From the NCBI GenBank assembly GCA_021414065.1, contig JAIOPE010000015.1:24140-88139 (forward strand): 64,000 bases of DNA, read 5' to 3'. Positions 16,956 through 25,854 of the stretch are shown here, piece by piece. Below the pieces are notes generated by a model, which ran no database searches, was not told the origin of the DNA, and saw only the letters and a list, made by a program, of their open reading frames with translations. Source of the stretch: Planctomycetota bacterium (lineage in GTDB: Bacteria; Planctomycetota; JAJSAM01; JAJVHW01). The first letter of the stretch is position 1, and every line of letters starts with the position of its first letter. The translations under genes were made by a program, and so were the position numbers.

Positions 16956-18830
16956 TCAGATCGCGAGCCCTTCCTCCGCCGCCATCCGGTCGAACGCCGC
17001 GACCACGCGGTCGCGCAGCGCGCCGAAGAACTCCTTCGTGTTGAAGTACGGAAGCTCCGTCGCCGGGTGCGGCAGATGGACGTCGTCGGGCATCGCGTAG
17101 TCGGTCGCGACGTATCCCTGGCGGCGCTCGATGCGCCAGCCGCGCAGGTGCGTGCGCCGCACGACGCGCTGGAGTTCCTCGGCGGTGACTGCGAGCCCCG
17201 TCAACCCGCGGATGCCCTCGATCACGACGTCGTCCTTCAATCCGCAGAACTTGCAGATGCCGAGCACGTCGTCGCGCAGCATCGTGGGCCCGCGGCGCGT
17301 GATCGCGTCCACCCAGTAGTCCATGCCCGTCTCCTTCTCGTAGACGAGCAGCAGGTACGTGCGCATCGACATGTGGCCGCCCGCGAGGGCGAACGGGTAT
17401 CCGGGGTTCGTCTGCGGCAGATACGCGGGATACTCCATTCCCTTGCTCTGCATCGCGTAGGCGGCTTCGCCGGTGGCGACTGCCAGACGCTTCGTCCCCT
17501 GCCCGAGCTCCGGCAGCCGGCCCTCCGCGATCGCGATGATCGCGTGCTCCGCTGCGGCGACGTCGCCGTAGGCGAGTCCGCCCGCGACCGTGCGCCCCGC
17601 GGCAGCGTTGCGACGGTTGAACTCCATCGCGTATGAGAGCGTCACGCCGCAACTGATCGAGTCCATGCCCATCTCGTCCACGAGTTCGACGAGATCGCAG
17701 GCGGGGTCGATGTCGAACACGCCGATGTTTGACGCGAGCAGGTTGAGCGGTTCGTAGTCGAGCTTCGCGCGGTAGCGGCCGGGCTTGCCGTCGGGTTTCT
17801 TGTCGTAGACGTTCTTGTGGCAGCGGATGCCGCAGCGGTAGCACGCTTCGTCCTTCACGACGTGGTCGCCCTTCTCGACTTCGGGCCGCCACAGCGGCTT
17901 CGACACCTCGGTGCCGGTGGGCATGAAGTTGAACTCGGGCACGGCGTGGATGGGGCCGAGCGCCTCGTAGTTCGCCCACGTACCGCCGCCGCCGCCGGTC
18001 TTCTTCTCGCGGAACCGGGCGCTGCCCGTGCCGCGCGCGACCTCGGTGTTGATGGTCTTCAGCGCGGCCGGTTGCGACTGCGCGGGCGGGTCCTTCACGT
18101 CGCACGCGATCGCCACGAGGTGCTTCGAACCCATCACGCCGCCGATGCCGCCGCGCCCGCACCAGCGGGGCTTCGGGTCGCCCGAGGCGAACTGGTTCTC
18201 CGACGACAACGCGATCGCGGCGTACCGGACGGCGTCCCAGTGGTCGCCGGCGGGGCCCGTCACGGCGAAGTGCGCCTCGGGGAAGCGGCGGTGGAGCGTC
18301 TGGATGCGGTCGTTCACGCGGCGCCCGACGAGGTCCGCGCCGTCTTCGAAGAGGAACGTCGCGGGGCCCGTGGCCGCGTCAACTGCGTCGCCGGCGTTCT
18401 CGCCGCTGTTGCGCACGATCCGCAGCAGCGTCGGCCGGTCCGCACGACCCGTGAAGACGATCTCGTCGATCCCGAGGTGCCGCAACTTCGTCCCGAACTT
18501 GCACGACCCCGCGGTCCACATCGCCGACGGCTTCCCGGCGTCCGACGACTTGAGCGGCGAGTAGGCGTGGAAGAACGTCCGCAGGCCCGTCATGAACTGC
18601 GTCCCGGAGAGCAGTCCGAGGTTCAGGATCAGCGTGGCGCGCGGGTCGTACGCGTCGTCCACCGGCCGCCCCTCAAGCAGTTTCATCGCCCGCGCGATCC
18701 CGCCGAGCGCGTCCTCGAGGTCCTCGCACGGAGCCGACTCGAAGCGCACCGTGCGCGTCGTGAGATCGACGTGATAGCGGCTCACTCGGAAGTCGGTTGC
18801 GGTGCGCGACGGGGCGGCGGTCGAGGTCAT
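16956..18830 (-). CDS. Tungsten-containing aldehyde:ferredoxin oxidoreductase family protein
   Basis: The 624-aa protein matches AOR length. The tungstopterin region CGRGGIGGVMGSK is at ~224-236. The 4Fe-4S ligands are C330-x2-C333-x3-C337 (CYRCGIRC), plus a fourth Cys in GICKFCG (~526/529). EMGMDSIS near 386 is typical of the cofactor pocket. The enzyme should oxidise an aldehyde to a carboxylate with ferredoxin as electron acceptor in the cytoplasm; the substrate cannot be read from sequence. The ATG at 18830 has an upstream GGAGG. It faces the tup/moa/moe genes, which supply tungstate and cofactor. Benzaldehyde is a possible substrate because box genes lie 13 kb away, but that is speculative. 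Confidence 0.92.
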   Translation of the reverse strand: MTSTAAPSRTATDFRVSRYHVDLTTRTVRFESAPCEDLEDALGGIARAMKLLEGRPVDDAYDPRATLILNLGLLSGTQFMTGLRTFFHAYSPLKSSDAGKPSAMWTAGSCKFGTKLRHLGIDEIVFTGRADRPTLLRIVRNSGENAGDAVDAATGPATFLFEDGADLVGRRVNDRIQTLHRRFPEAHFAVTGPAGDHWDAVRYAAIALSSENQFASGDPKPRWCGRGGIGGVMGSKHLVAIACDVKDPPAQSQPAALKTINTEVARGTGSARFREKKTGGGGGTWANYEALGPIHAVPEFNFMPTGTEVSKPLWRPEVEKGDHVVKDEACYRCGIRCHKNVYDKKPDGKPGRYRAKLDYEPLNLLASNIGVFDIDPACDLVELVDEMGMDSISCGVTLSYAMEFNRRNAAAGRTVAGGLAYGDVAAAEHAIIAIAEGRLPELGQGTKRLAVATGEAAYAMQSKGMEYPAYLPQTNPGYPFALAGGHMSMRTYLLLVYEKETGMDYWVDAITRRGPTMLRDDVLGICKFCGLKDDVVIEGIRGLTGLAVTAEELQRVVRRTHLRGWRIERRQGYVATDYAMPDDVHLPHPATELPYFNTKEFFGALRDRVVAAFDRMAAEEGLAI

Positions 18831-18947
18831 CGGGGGTCCTCCGCGGCGCAGTGTACCGGAGGGACCTGAGTCTCCTGCATGCCAGCGTTCACGGTCTCAC
18901 CGACCCGCGGCCGCCCGCGGCGGCTACGATGTGGCGAGGGAGACTTC

Positions 18948-21320
18948 ATGCGCCACGCCGCCGCTGCATTCCTGGTCCTGATCGCCTGTGCCGCGTCGTC
19001 GCGGGCGGACGAGCCCGCGGAGCCCAGATACGCCGACAAGCCCGCGTCTTGGTGGGTCGAGGAACTCATTGCAGGAGACAACCCCGAGGCCGCGGGCAGC
19101 GTGCTGCGCAAGATGGGCGACAACGCCGCGCCGTCCGTCGCGGCCCGCCTTCCGACGACGCGCGCCGCGAGGGACAGGATCGCCCTGCTCTCGTTGCTCG
19201 GCGCGATGAAGGTCGTTCCTGCGTCGGTCGCGCCGCACTTGCAGGTCTGTCTCCGATCGGACGACGCCGCGGAGCAGCGGGCGGCGCTGAAGGTCACGGA
19301 GCGCGTCGCGACGGGCGCGGCGGGACTGGCGAGCGACATCGCAGCGCTCCTCGGGTCGTCCGCGCCGGATGTCCGCGCGAGCGCCGCGACCGCACTCGGC
19401 GCGATGGGTGCCGCCGCCGTGCCGCACGTGGACGCGCTCGTCGCGTGCATCGATGATGCGGATCCGCGCGTCCCGCTCGCGGCGGTCACTGCGCTCGGTC
19501 GGATCGGGCCCCCGGCCGCGGCGGCGCTTCCGGATCTTCTGTCGATCGCCGTCCCGCGCCCGCAGCAGGCGGCGCTCCTGTATGCACTCGTCGCGATCGG
19601 CCCGGACGACGAGCGCGTGGCCGACGCATTCGTGCGGGCGGCCGATTCCTCGGACGAGCAGACGCGCGCGACCGTGTCCCACTTCCTCTCGCGCGTGACG
19701 CCGGTCGCCGGCGCGGTACAGGCCGCCGCGATCCGGCTCGTGAAACACGGCGACGCGAAGTGCCGGAGCGCCGCGGCCCAGGCGCTGGGCCGCCACGGCA
19801 CGCAGCACGGGCGGTTCGCGGACGAACTGTACGTCTTGCTCGGTGATTCGGACGTGGGCGTCGTCGGCGCCGCGACCGAGGCGATGCTCCCGCGTGGAGA
19901 GGGCCCGCGACCGTCGGCCGAGCGGGTGGTCGCCGTATGGCGCAGTTCGAAGTTCCCCATGGCGTTCACCCAACTGCTGAAGTCACTCGGCGCGGAGGTC
20001 GGGACCGCGCTGTTCGAGGCAGCGGCGTCGGACAACGACGAGCTGCGCGGCTCCGCGTGGCACATCATCCAACGTACGCAGAGCGGGAGTCTCACCGCCG
20101 ACGCCGACTCGCTGACGCGCGTGCTCCTGGACCATCGGATCATCGCCGATCGGCGGTTCGGTCTGTTTTCGCTCGTCGTCAATCAGGGCGCGATGGTCGG
20201 CGAACCGCTGCGCCTCGTGCTGAACGCGGTGGTGCGAGAGGGAGATCCCAAGTCGGCCGCGCTGGCTGTGCCCCTGCTGAGCAAGGGCCCGGATCGACTC
20301 GGGCCGCTCCTGGCGGCAAGCGCCCGTCCCGAGCCCGAGGTGCGCGCGGCGGCGCTCGCCGCGATGGCGAACCTGTTGGCGGCCGACGCAACTGTGCGCG
20401 ATGCGACGGTGCGGGCGCTCGACGATCCCGACGAGGCCGTCCGCGCGACCGCGCTGCGCGTCTTGTCCGGCCATCGCGGCCCCGCGTGGGACACGGCGTC
20501 GGCGGCGCGCGACGCGCTTCTGGCGCGCCTTCCCGCGCTGGTGGGCGTCGGACCGGAGGAGCGTCGCAGCGTTCTCTCCATCGCTGCGTCCATTCCGGAA
20601 GCCGCGCGGCCGCTGCCGCTCCTCGTGTCGATGCTCGCGTTCGACGACTGCGCCGAGTCCGTGATCGACATCCTGGGCGCCCGCGGGGCGAGCATCTTGC
20701 CTCGCCCCGCCGATCCGGACCCCGCCGCGCTCCTGACGCCCCTGCTCGACGGCGAGGACCTGGTCCTCGCGGCTCGGGCCGCTCGCGTGCTCGCCATGCG
20801 GCGGCGCACCGCCCCGGGCATCGTCGAGCGGCTGCCCGCCTGGATCGAGTCGTCCGACCCGCGCGTCGCGCGGGCTGCGCTGCTGGCCGCGAACGACCTC
20901 GTGAATGCCGACATCGCGCGAATTGGCGGGTCGCTCGTCCGTGCGGCGCGCGCAGGAGTCGAGGGTGTGGCGTGGCCCGCGTGCAGCGCTCTGTCGCGCA
21001 TCGCCAACGACGAGCCCGTCGCGCGCGACGCCCTGCTCGCGGTCGCCGACGACCCCAAGAACTCCGGGCAGATCGCGGTGATTCAGTTCCTGGCGTCCTT
21101 CGGCGATCCCGGCATCACGCGCATCGTCGCGTTCCTTGACCACCAGAACCGCGACGCGCGGCGGAGCGCGTGCATCGCGCTGCTCCCGATCGCGCGACGC
21201 GACGGAGGCAACCGCGAGGTCCTCGTCTCCGCGACGCCGTCCCTCGATCGCCTCGCAGCGTCGGACGACCTGGAGGTTGCCCGCCTCGCGAAGGACGTGC
21301 TGACGGCGATCCGCCGGTGA
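18948..21320 (+). CDS. Exported HEAT-repeat protein
   Basis: The 790-aa protein starts at ATG 18948, not the ORF-track 18879: this ATG follows GAGGGAG, is preceded by a TACGAT box (18925-18930), and opens a clear signal peptide (MRHAAAAFLVLIACAASSRA). The mature protein is almost entirely helical HEAT-type units (for example DVRASAATALGAMGAAAVPHV and DPRVPLAAVTALGRIG). Such proteins are scaffolds. No catalytic motif was seen. It is transcribed divergently from the AOR gene. Confidence 0.85.
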   Translation: MRHAAAAFLVLIACAASSRADEPAEPRYADKPASWWVEELIAGDNPEAAGSVLRKMGDNAAPSVAARLPTTRAARDRIALLSLLGAMKVVPASVAPHLQVCLRSDDAAEQRAALKVTERVATGAAGLASDIAALLGSSAPDVRASAATALGAMGAAAVPHVDALVACIDDADPRVPLAAVTALGRIGPPAAAALPDLLSIAVPRPQQAALLYALVAIGPDDERVADAFVRAADSSDEQTRATVSHFLSRVTPVAGAVQAAAIRLVKHGDAKCRSAAAQALGRHGTQHGRFADELYVLLGDSDVGVVGAATEAMLPRGEGPRPSAERVVAVWRSSKFPMAFTQLLKSLGAEVGTALFEAAASDNDELRGSAWHIIQRTQSGSLTADADSLTRVLLDHRIIADRRFGLFSLVVNQGAMVGEPLRLVLNAVVREGDPKSAALAVPLLSKGPDRLGPLLAASARPEPEVRAAALAAMANLLAADATVRDATVRALDDPDEAVRATALRVLSGHRGPAWDTASAARDALLARLPALVGVGPEERRSVLSIAASIPEAARPLPLLVSMLAFDDCAESVIDILGARGASILPRPADPDPAALLTPLLDGEDLVLAARAARVLAMRRRTAPGIVERLPAWIESSDPRVARAALLAANDLVNADIARIGGSLVRAARAGVEGVAWPACSALSRIANDEPVARDALLAVADDPKNSGQIAVIQFLASFGDPGITRIVAFLDHQNRDARRSACIALLPIARRDGGNREVLVSATPSLDRLAASDDLEVARLAKDVLTAIRR

Positions 21321-21332
21321 GCCGACGCTCGT

Positions 21333-21926
21333 CTACTGCGGGGCCGACTCGGCCGCCGGCGTCTTGCCCGGGCTCACCGGCACGACGCGCGCGAGAACGA
21401 CCACCGGCTCGGCGCCCGCGCCGACCGGAACGCGAACCACGCGCGATTCGACTCCAAACGCCAGGTCGGCGGTGCCCTCGACCTCGTCCGTGACGAGCTT
21501 CGGGATCTGGATCGTGACGGGCTTCGTGAACGCTCCGAGCGTCGTCGTGAACGTCTCGATGGGGCGCTTCAGCGCCGCGCGCCTCACCTTGTACGCGAGC
21601 TTCACGCGACCGTCGGGCGCGTCGGCGACGTCGCACTCGAACCACACACCCTCATCCAACGTCTCGATGACCGGGTCGACGATGAAGCACTCCTGCCCGA
21701 CCTCGACCTCGTAGTCCTTGACGTACGTGTACGGCTCGACCGCCATCGCGTTCGCGCGCTGACCGGCGCGACAGGTCGCGCTCGGCGCCGCGACCCGCGT
21801 TCCGTCGGCCCGCTCGAACGCGATCTCGATTCGGACGTCGTTCGGAGTCTCCGCGATCGGCGTGGCGCGCGTCGCGCAGCCCGCAGTCGCCCACCCCACC
21901 AAAGCCAGCAGCGGCCAGCGATTCAT
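21333..21926 (-). CDS. Putative exported protein or lipoprotein of unknown function
   Basis: The 197-aa protein starts at ATG 21926, six bases after GGAGG; the ORF-track start 21 nt upstream is less likely. The N-terminus MNRWPLLALVGWATAGC is a signal sequence with a poor lipobox. The rest looks beta-rich and ends in a Pro/Ala tail. I do not recognise a family. It converges on the HEAT-repeat gene with a 12-nt gap. Confidence 0.65.
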   Translation of the reverse strand: MNRWPLLALVGWATAGCATRATPIAETPNDVRIEIAFERADGTRVAAPSATCRAGQRANAMAVEPYTYVKDYEVEVGQECFIVDPVIETLDEGVWFECDVADAPDGRVKLAYKVRRAALKRPIETFTTTLGAFTKPVTIQIPKLVTDEVEGTADLAFGVESRVVRVPVGAGAEPVVVLARVVPVSPGKTPAAESAPQ

Positions 21927-22157
21927 CGGTGCCTCCATGGCCGACACGCTCGCGCCGTCACGTCATCGGTGCATCACGTCGCAGCCGCCGTCGCCGCCGG
22001 CTGCGCGTCGGCGTCCGACGGTGGCACGAGCGCGGCGTTGACATCGTGCCGTTCGCGGAGTGCGTGGCGAACCTGGACCAGTGGATCTGAGGATGACGGC
22101 GCACGCCGCGGGGCCCTCGCGCCGCCGGTCGTCGTTCCCGGTCGCCTGCGCGCGCGG

Positions 22158-22173
22158 TACGATCTGTTGCGCA
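22158..22173 (+). promoter_or_regulatory. Putative -10 box (TACGAT) for the three-gene hypothetical module
   Basis: TACGAT at 22158-22163 stands 10 nt before the ATG at 22174 without a Shine-Dalgarno. It supports the internal ATG as start and the three following overlapped genes as one transcript. Confidence 0.4.
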
Positions 22174-22548
22174 ATGTCCACCAGGCTCTTCCGGACGATG
22201 AAGCTCGCAGACGACGACCGACCGGCAGTTGGGAGACTTCCGAAGATGCTCGGTGTCCGGATCGGGATCGACGTCCGCCCCGATGCGCAGGACCGCGTGC
22301 GTCCCGGCGCGGGCATGTCGGCTTCAACGGACCCCTACTCCCTGTTGCCCCACCTCTTGCCGAAGGCGTACGGCGGCACCGCAGACGATCCGCTTTGGGA
22401 GATCGGCGACGACCGCATCGGGGATCCGCTGGCGGTGCGCGCCACGCGACGGCCGCACCACGTTCAGGTCGAGCCGCAGCGGATGATGGATCTCAACGAC
22501 TACGAACGGGCGCTCGCCGGCACGCGCGACGACTGGAGCATGTCATGA
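22174..22548 (+). CDS. Hypothetical protein, first gene of a three-gene module
   Basis: The 124-aa soluble protein has no signal or membrane segment. The central stretch PGAGMSASTDPYSLLPHLLP and the following WEIGDDRIGDPLAVR are distinctive, but I cannot assign a family. A faint resemblance to small toxin ADP-ribosyltransferase-like proteins (Gly-Met-Ser loop) is not firm enough for a call. The start is set at ATG 22174; the ORF-track start at 22060 adds 38 residues of low plausibility. Its stop overlaps the next ATG (ATGA). Confidence 0.6.
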   Translation: MSTRLFRTMKLADDDRPAVGRLPKMLGVRIGIDVRPDAQDRVRPGAGMSASTDPYSLLPHLLPKAYGGTADDPLWEIGDDRIGDPLAVRATRRPHHVQVEPQRMMDLNDYERALAGTRDDWSMS

Positions 22549-22841
22549 CCGCCGATGCGATCTCATCAGGCTTGGCGCGCTACCTCGAGATCGAGCGTCG
22601 CTTGCTCGCGCATCGCGCGAGTCGGTGGTTCGCGGGGGTGACGGACGGCGAGGACCCGGCTGAGGCCCGGTTCTTCGACGAGCTGGACGACGCGGGCAAC
22701 GCCCTGACAGGCGACGAGCGGGCGGCGCTGCGAGAGATCGTCATCGCGAGGGCGACCATCCGGCCCGGCGACACGGACGTGGACGTCGCCTCACCGACAC
22801 GGACCGGGCAGGGGCCGCGTCGCGTGGCGCGGGTCGCCTGA
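22545..22841 (+). CDS. Hypothetical small protein, second gene of the module
   Basis: The 98-aa acidic protein is predicted helical in its first 65 residues (LARYLEIERRLLAHR, DEERFFDELDDAGNAL-like register), with a polar tail. No known domain was recognised. It overlaps the preceding gene by ATGA and the following one by TGATG, which implies coupled translation and possibly a complex. The ORF-track entry starting at 21969 includes shadow upstream. Confidence 0.55.
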   Translation: MTADAISSGLARYLEIERRLLAHRASRWFAGVTDGEDPAEARFFDELDDAGNALTGDERAALREIVIARATIRPGDTDVDVASPTRTGQGPRRVARVA

Positions 22842-23638
22842 TGTACGTCACCGCACACCGCGTCGAGACGCCGGGGAACAGCACGGGAGTCAACTCGTAC
22901 CTGTTCCTGCACTTCGACGACCCGGTGCCGATGCTCCGCCCCGAGGAACCCGACGTCGCCTACGTGGCGCAGTTCGCCGCCGGGACTTGCGTCGCGGAGA
23001 AGGAAGACGTCCGTCCCGGCGGCAACACGGTCAAGTGCTCGCTCGATGTCGTTGGTTGCGACGATGCGTCGGCGGTGAGCGTGCGACGGGTGGTGGCGGA
23101 ACTCCGGGCGCAACTCCAGAGGAAGCTGCCGCCGCTTCGCGCCGTGACGTCCGGACTCGCGGCCGCATTCAACGCAACGCTGGACTTCGACGAGGATCCC
23201 GTCGGCCGTTTGGCGGCGTTCGATGATCTGTCGTCGCGCGTGCTGGCCATGCTGCCGCTTCGTTCCAAGGCGCACCAGCCGCGCGGGCCACTCGTCGTCT
23301 GGGTGCAGTACCGCGCGGAGGGCATCGAGCTGTCGCTGCCGTCCGCGACCCGCGCTCGCCTAGGCAGCAGCATTGCGCATCGTATGAAGGCGGTGCTTCC
23401 CGCCGAGGTCGTGGCCCACTTCCCCGGCAAGGGGCGCGAGGCCCTCCTCGACGTCGCGACGGCGCTCACCGGGAAGAACCGCGACCAGCTTCGGCGTGCC
23501 GGCGGACTCGTGTTCGTGGACCCGACGACCGAGGCCGAGGTGCAGCGGTGGCCGGAGGCGTTGTCGTCCGCGCAGCCGTCCGCGCCGCCCGTCGTTTCTC
23601 GTAAGCGCGGAAAGGTCCAGCGCCGCCGCTCGCCTTGA
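22841..23638 (+). CDS. Hypothetical protein, third gene of the module
   Basis: The 265-aa soluble protein has a beta-like N-terminal half (MYVTAHRVETPGNSTGVNSY...), a central helical segment and a strongly basic end (SRKRGKVQRRRSP) that could touch nucleic acid. No family was recognised. The start overlaps the previous stop (TGATG). It converges on thiI with a 39-nt gap. Confidence 0.6.
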   Translation: MYVTAHRVETPGNSTGVNSYLFLHFDDPVPMLRPEEPDVAYVAQFAAGTCVAEKEDVRPGGNTVKCSLDVVGCDDASAVSVRRVVAELRAQLQRKLPPLRAVTSGLAAAFNATLDFDEDPVGRLAAFDDLSSRVLAMLPLRSKAHQPRGPLVVWVQYRAEGIELSLPSATRARLGSSIAHRMKAVLPAEVVAHFPGKGREALLDVATALTGKNRDQLRRAGGLVFVDPTTEAEVQRWPEALSSAQPSAPPVVSRKRGKVQRRRSP

Positions 23639-23677
23639 TCCGACGTCGCCGTCGCGGTCGCTACGCGACTCGTGCCA

Positions 23678-24892
23678 TTACGCGATTGGCGACTCTGCGG
23701 CCGGTTCGGCGCTCGCCTCCCCCGACTCCAGCGGATGGAAGTCGTGGACCTCGCGGCGCTCGCAGGCGGCGAGGACGAGCGGGGCGAGGTCGTACTTCGA
23801 CTCGGCCTCGCGGACCTCGGCGACCGTGGTGATCGTGCGCGGGTGGCGGGCGACGAGGAGGCCGCAGCAATCTTCGCCGGGGCGTACGGAGATCTCGTAC
23901 GTGCCGATGCGGCGGGCCGTGTCGATCGTGTCGCGCTTGATCGATCCGTGGAGGGGGCCGAGGATCGGCGGCTCGACTGCGTCGTAGACGGACGCCAGGT
24001 TCTCGAGCGTCTGCGACGCGACCTGGCTGATGGCGTCGCCGACGACGATCGCCGTGGCGTGCGACGCGCGCTTCATCTCGGCCGCGACGCGCAGCATCGC
24101 GCGGCGGTAGAGGAGCATCCGCAGTTCCGCGGGCGCGGCGGCGACGATCTCCCGCTGGATGTCCTCGAACGGAATGAGCACGAGCCGCATGCGGCCCTGA
24201 TGGCGGGCGAGCGCGCGGCCGAGGTCAAGGACCTTCTCGCGGACGCCCTCGCCGGAAAAGCTCCGATTCCAGAGGTGCAGACAGCTCACGTCGCACCCGC
24301 GGACCATCACGCGCCACGCGGCGACGGGCGAGTCGATGCCGCCCGAGAGCAGCGCGACGACCTTCCCGGCGGTGCCGACCGGCAGTCCGTCGGGACCCTG
24401 GAACCGAGCGGCGTGGACGTAGCCGGCGTGACCGTCCACCTCGACCGCGAAGTCGTCGGCGGGGTCGTGCAGGTCCACGGTCCGGCCCGTGGCCTGCCAC
24501 ACCGCACCGCCGATCTCGCGCATCATCGTCATGCTGTCGAACGGAAGCGTCTTCTCCGTGCGTCGGGCCGTGATGCGGAACGTGCCCTTGCCCTTCCTCG
24601 CGGCTTCGACGGTCACCTTCGCCATCGCTTCGATCGTCGGGGCGGTGCGCGTCGCGGCGGCGACCCACGCGATTCCCGGTTGCAGGGCGATCAGGCGGAG
24701 CAGGTCCTCCCGCAGTTCCTCGGGGATGTGCTCCATCGAAAACGTGAGTCGGCCGGACTCGCGGCGCACCTTCACCGGAGCGACCGGCGCGAGCAGTCGC
24801 TGGACGTTCGTCGCGAGGCGGCCCTCGAACCAGGAGCGGTTCCCGCCCTTGGTCCCGATCTCTCCGTAGTGGATCACCGCGTGGTCGTGCAT
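23678..24892 (-). CDS. thiI: tRNA 4-thiouridine synthase ThiI (short form, no rhodanese domain)
   Basis: The 404-aa protein has an N-terminal ferredoxin-like/THUMP region (VIHYGEIGTKGGNR at the start) and a PP-loop ATPase with SGGIDS at 183-188. The later EDCCGLLVARHP matches the conserved ThiI segment. It should adenylate U8 of tRNA and insert sulfur. The E. coli enzyme's C-terminal rhodanese domain is absent, as in many archaeal and bacterial homologues. The start is ATG 24892; the 38 extra residues in the ORF track are Pro/Arg-rich and non-homologous. Confidence 0.92.
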   Translation of the reverse strand: MHDHAVIHYGEIGTKGGNRSWFEGRLATNVQRLLAPVAPVKVRRESGRLTFSMEHIPEELREDLLRLIALQPGIAWVAAATRTAPTIEAMAKVTVEAARKGKGTFRITARRTEKTLPFDSMTMMREIGGAVWQATGRTVDLHDPADDFAVEVDGHAGYVHAARFQGPDGLPVGTAGKVVALLSGGIDSPVAAWRVMVRGCDVSCLHLWNRSFSGEGVREKVLDLGRALARHQGRMRLVLIPFEDIQREIVAAAPAELRMLLYRRAMLRVAAEMKRASHATAIVVGDAISQVASQTLENLASVYDAVEPPILGPLHGSIKRDTIDTARRIGTYEISVRPGEDCCGLLVARHPRTITTVAEVREAESKYDLAPLVLAACERREVHDFHPLESGEASAEPAAESPIA

Positions 24893-25017
24893 GGGGAACC
24901 GGCCAAGGTGCGGCGGGGGCCTGCGCCCGTCCAGGAACGGCGGAGCGGCACGGGAAATGCAACCCGGCGGGCGAGCCCGGGGATAACGTCCCGGACCAAC
25001 TGCCAAGGAGACATCCC

Positions 25018-25416
25018 GTGTCGATGCACAAGCTCGGATACCTGGTCCTCTGCGACGCGCACACGAAGGCTGCGGGCAAGGACTGCCTGATCGGCGTGTT
25101 CAACCGCATCTTCGTGGGCCGTTTCCCGGCGATGCACGAGACGTGCTTCCTCGCCTTCGAGCTGTGGACGACCCCCGGCGACCACAAGCTCGGCGTCCGC
25201 ATCAAGAACACCGACGGCGGCGACGCCGTCCAGCCCCTCGGCCCGCTCGAGATGAAGGTCTCGGCCGTCGGCCAGGCGAGCGGTGCGATCCAGCTCCGCA
25301 ACCTGCCCCTCGAGAAGCCGGGCATCTACTCGTTCGTCGTCGAGATCGACGGCGAGCCCGTCGGCGCCCGCGACCTGATTGTCGAGTCGATCCCGCAGCG
25401 CCCCGCGCAGGCGTAA
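25018..25416 (+). CDS. DUF6941-like small protein
   Basis: The 132-aa protein begins at GTG 25018, 7 nt after AAGGAG, which decides this start over the ATG two codons later. The pattern GYLVLCDAH...GKDCLIGVFNRIFVGRFPAMH, then a beta-rich body and IYSFVVEIDGEPVGARDL, fits the DUF6941 family as I remember it. The function is unknown. A strong hairpin follows the stop. Confidence 0.72.
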   Translation: MSMHKLGYLVLCDAHTKAAGKDCLIGVFNRIFVGRFPAMHETCFLAFELWTTPGDHKLGVRIKNTDGGDAVQPLGPLEMKVSAVGQASGAIQLRNLPLEKPGIYSFVVEIDGEPVGARDLIVESIPQRPAQA

Positions 25417-25433
25417 GCCGCTCGAACGACTGC

Positions 25434-25475
25434 ATGGCCCGACAGTCCCTTCGCGGGGGCTGCCGGGCCATTTCG
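25434..25475 (+). terminator. Rho-independent terminator after the DUF6941-like gene
   Basis: ATGGCCCGACAG (25434-25445) pairs with CTGCCGGGCCAT (25460-25471) over 12 positions with one non-Watson-Crick position, followed by TTTCGT. It sits between two convergent genes and may serve both. Confidence 0.7.
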
Positions 25476-25481
25476 TGGACG

Positions 25482-25802
25482 TCAGTCCGCTCGGCAGGCG
25501 GTTCCGACGAGGACCCGGCCCGCCTCGACGCGGACCTCCACCGGGCGGGCCGACGGCGCGTTCTTGAACAGCGGGCACGCGCCCGTCGCGACGTCGAACT
25601 TCCAGCCGTGCCACGCGCACACGATGAAACCGTCGCGCAGCACGCCCTCGCTGAGGGGGGCACCCGCGTGGGGGCAGTGGTCCACGAGCGCGGTCCAGCC
25701 GGCCTCGGTGCGCAGGAGAGCGACCGCGGTCCCCGAAACGTCCACGCGGCGGGCCGTGCCGGGCTGCTGATCGTCCACCGAACCGACATCTTGCCAGGTC
25801 AT
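25482..25802 (-). CDS. Rieske [2Fe-2S] ferredoxin-like protein
   Basis: The 106-aa stand-alone Rieske domain has ligands C43-x-H45 (CPHAG) and C62-x2-H65 (CAWHG), as in NirD-type and dioxygenase ferredoxins. It is a soluble one-electron carrier; the partner is unknown. It could serve the BoxB oxygenase or another oxygenase, but it lies 6 kb from the box genes and on the opposite strand. Its start overlaps a potential ATG of the divergent sigma gene, one reason to prefer the later sigma start. Confidence 0.88.
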   Translation of the reverse strand: MTWQDVGSVDDQQPGTARRVDVSGTAVALLRTEAGWTALVDHCPHAGAPLSEGVLRDGFIVCAWHGWKFDVATGACPLFKNAPSARPVEVRVEAGRVLVGTACRAD

Positions 25803-25807
25803 GGCGG

Positions 25808-25854
25808 GGGAGTCTCCCGGACGGGAGGCTCGCAGGGCGAGCTATCGTAGGGGG
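25808..25854 (+). promoter_or_regulatory. Divergent promoter region of the sigma factor: palindrome and TATCGT box
   Basis: GGGAG-T-CTCCC at 25808-25818 is a perfect 11-bp palindrome and a candidate operator. TATCGT at 25843-25848 lies 6 nt before GTG 25855, implying a leaderless sigma-factor mRNA and arguing for the GTG start. Confidence 0.45.

Noticed and set aside
22174-22548. Tse2-type toxin assignment for the first gene of the hypothetical module
   Set aside because: The resemblance is limited to a short Gly-Met-Ser loop; not enough to name a function.
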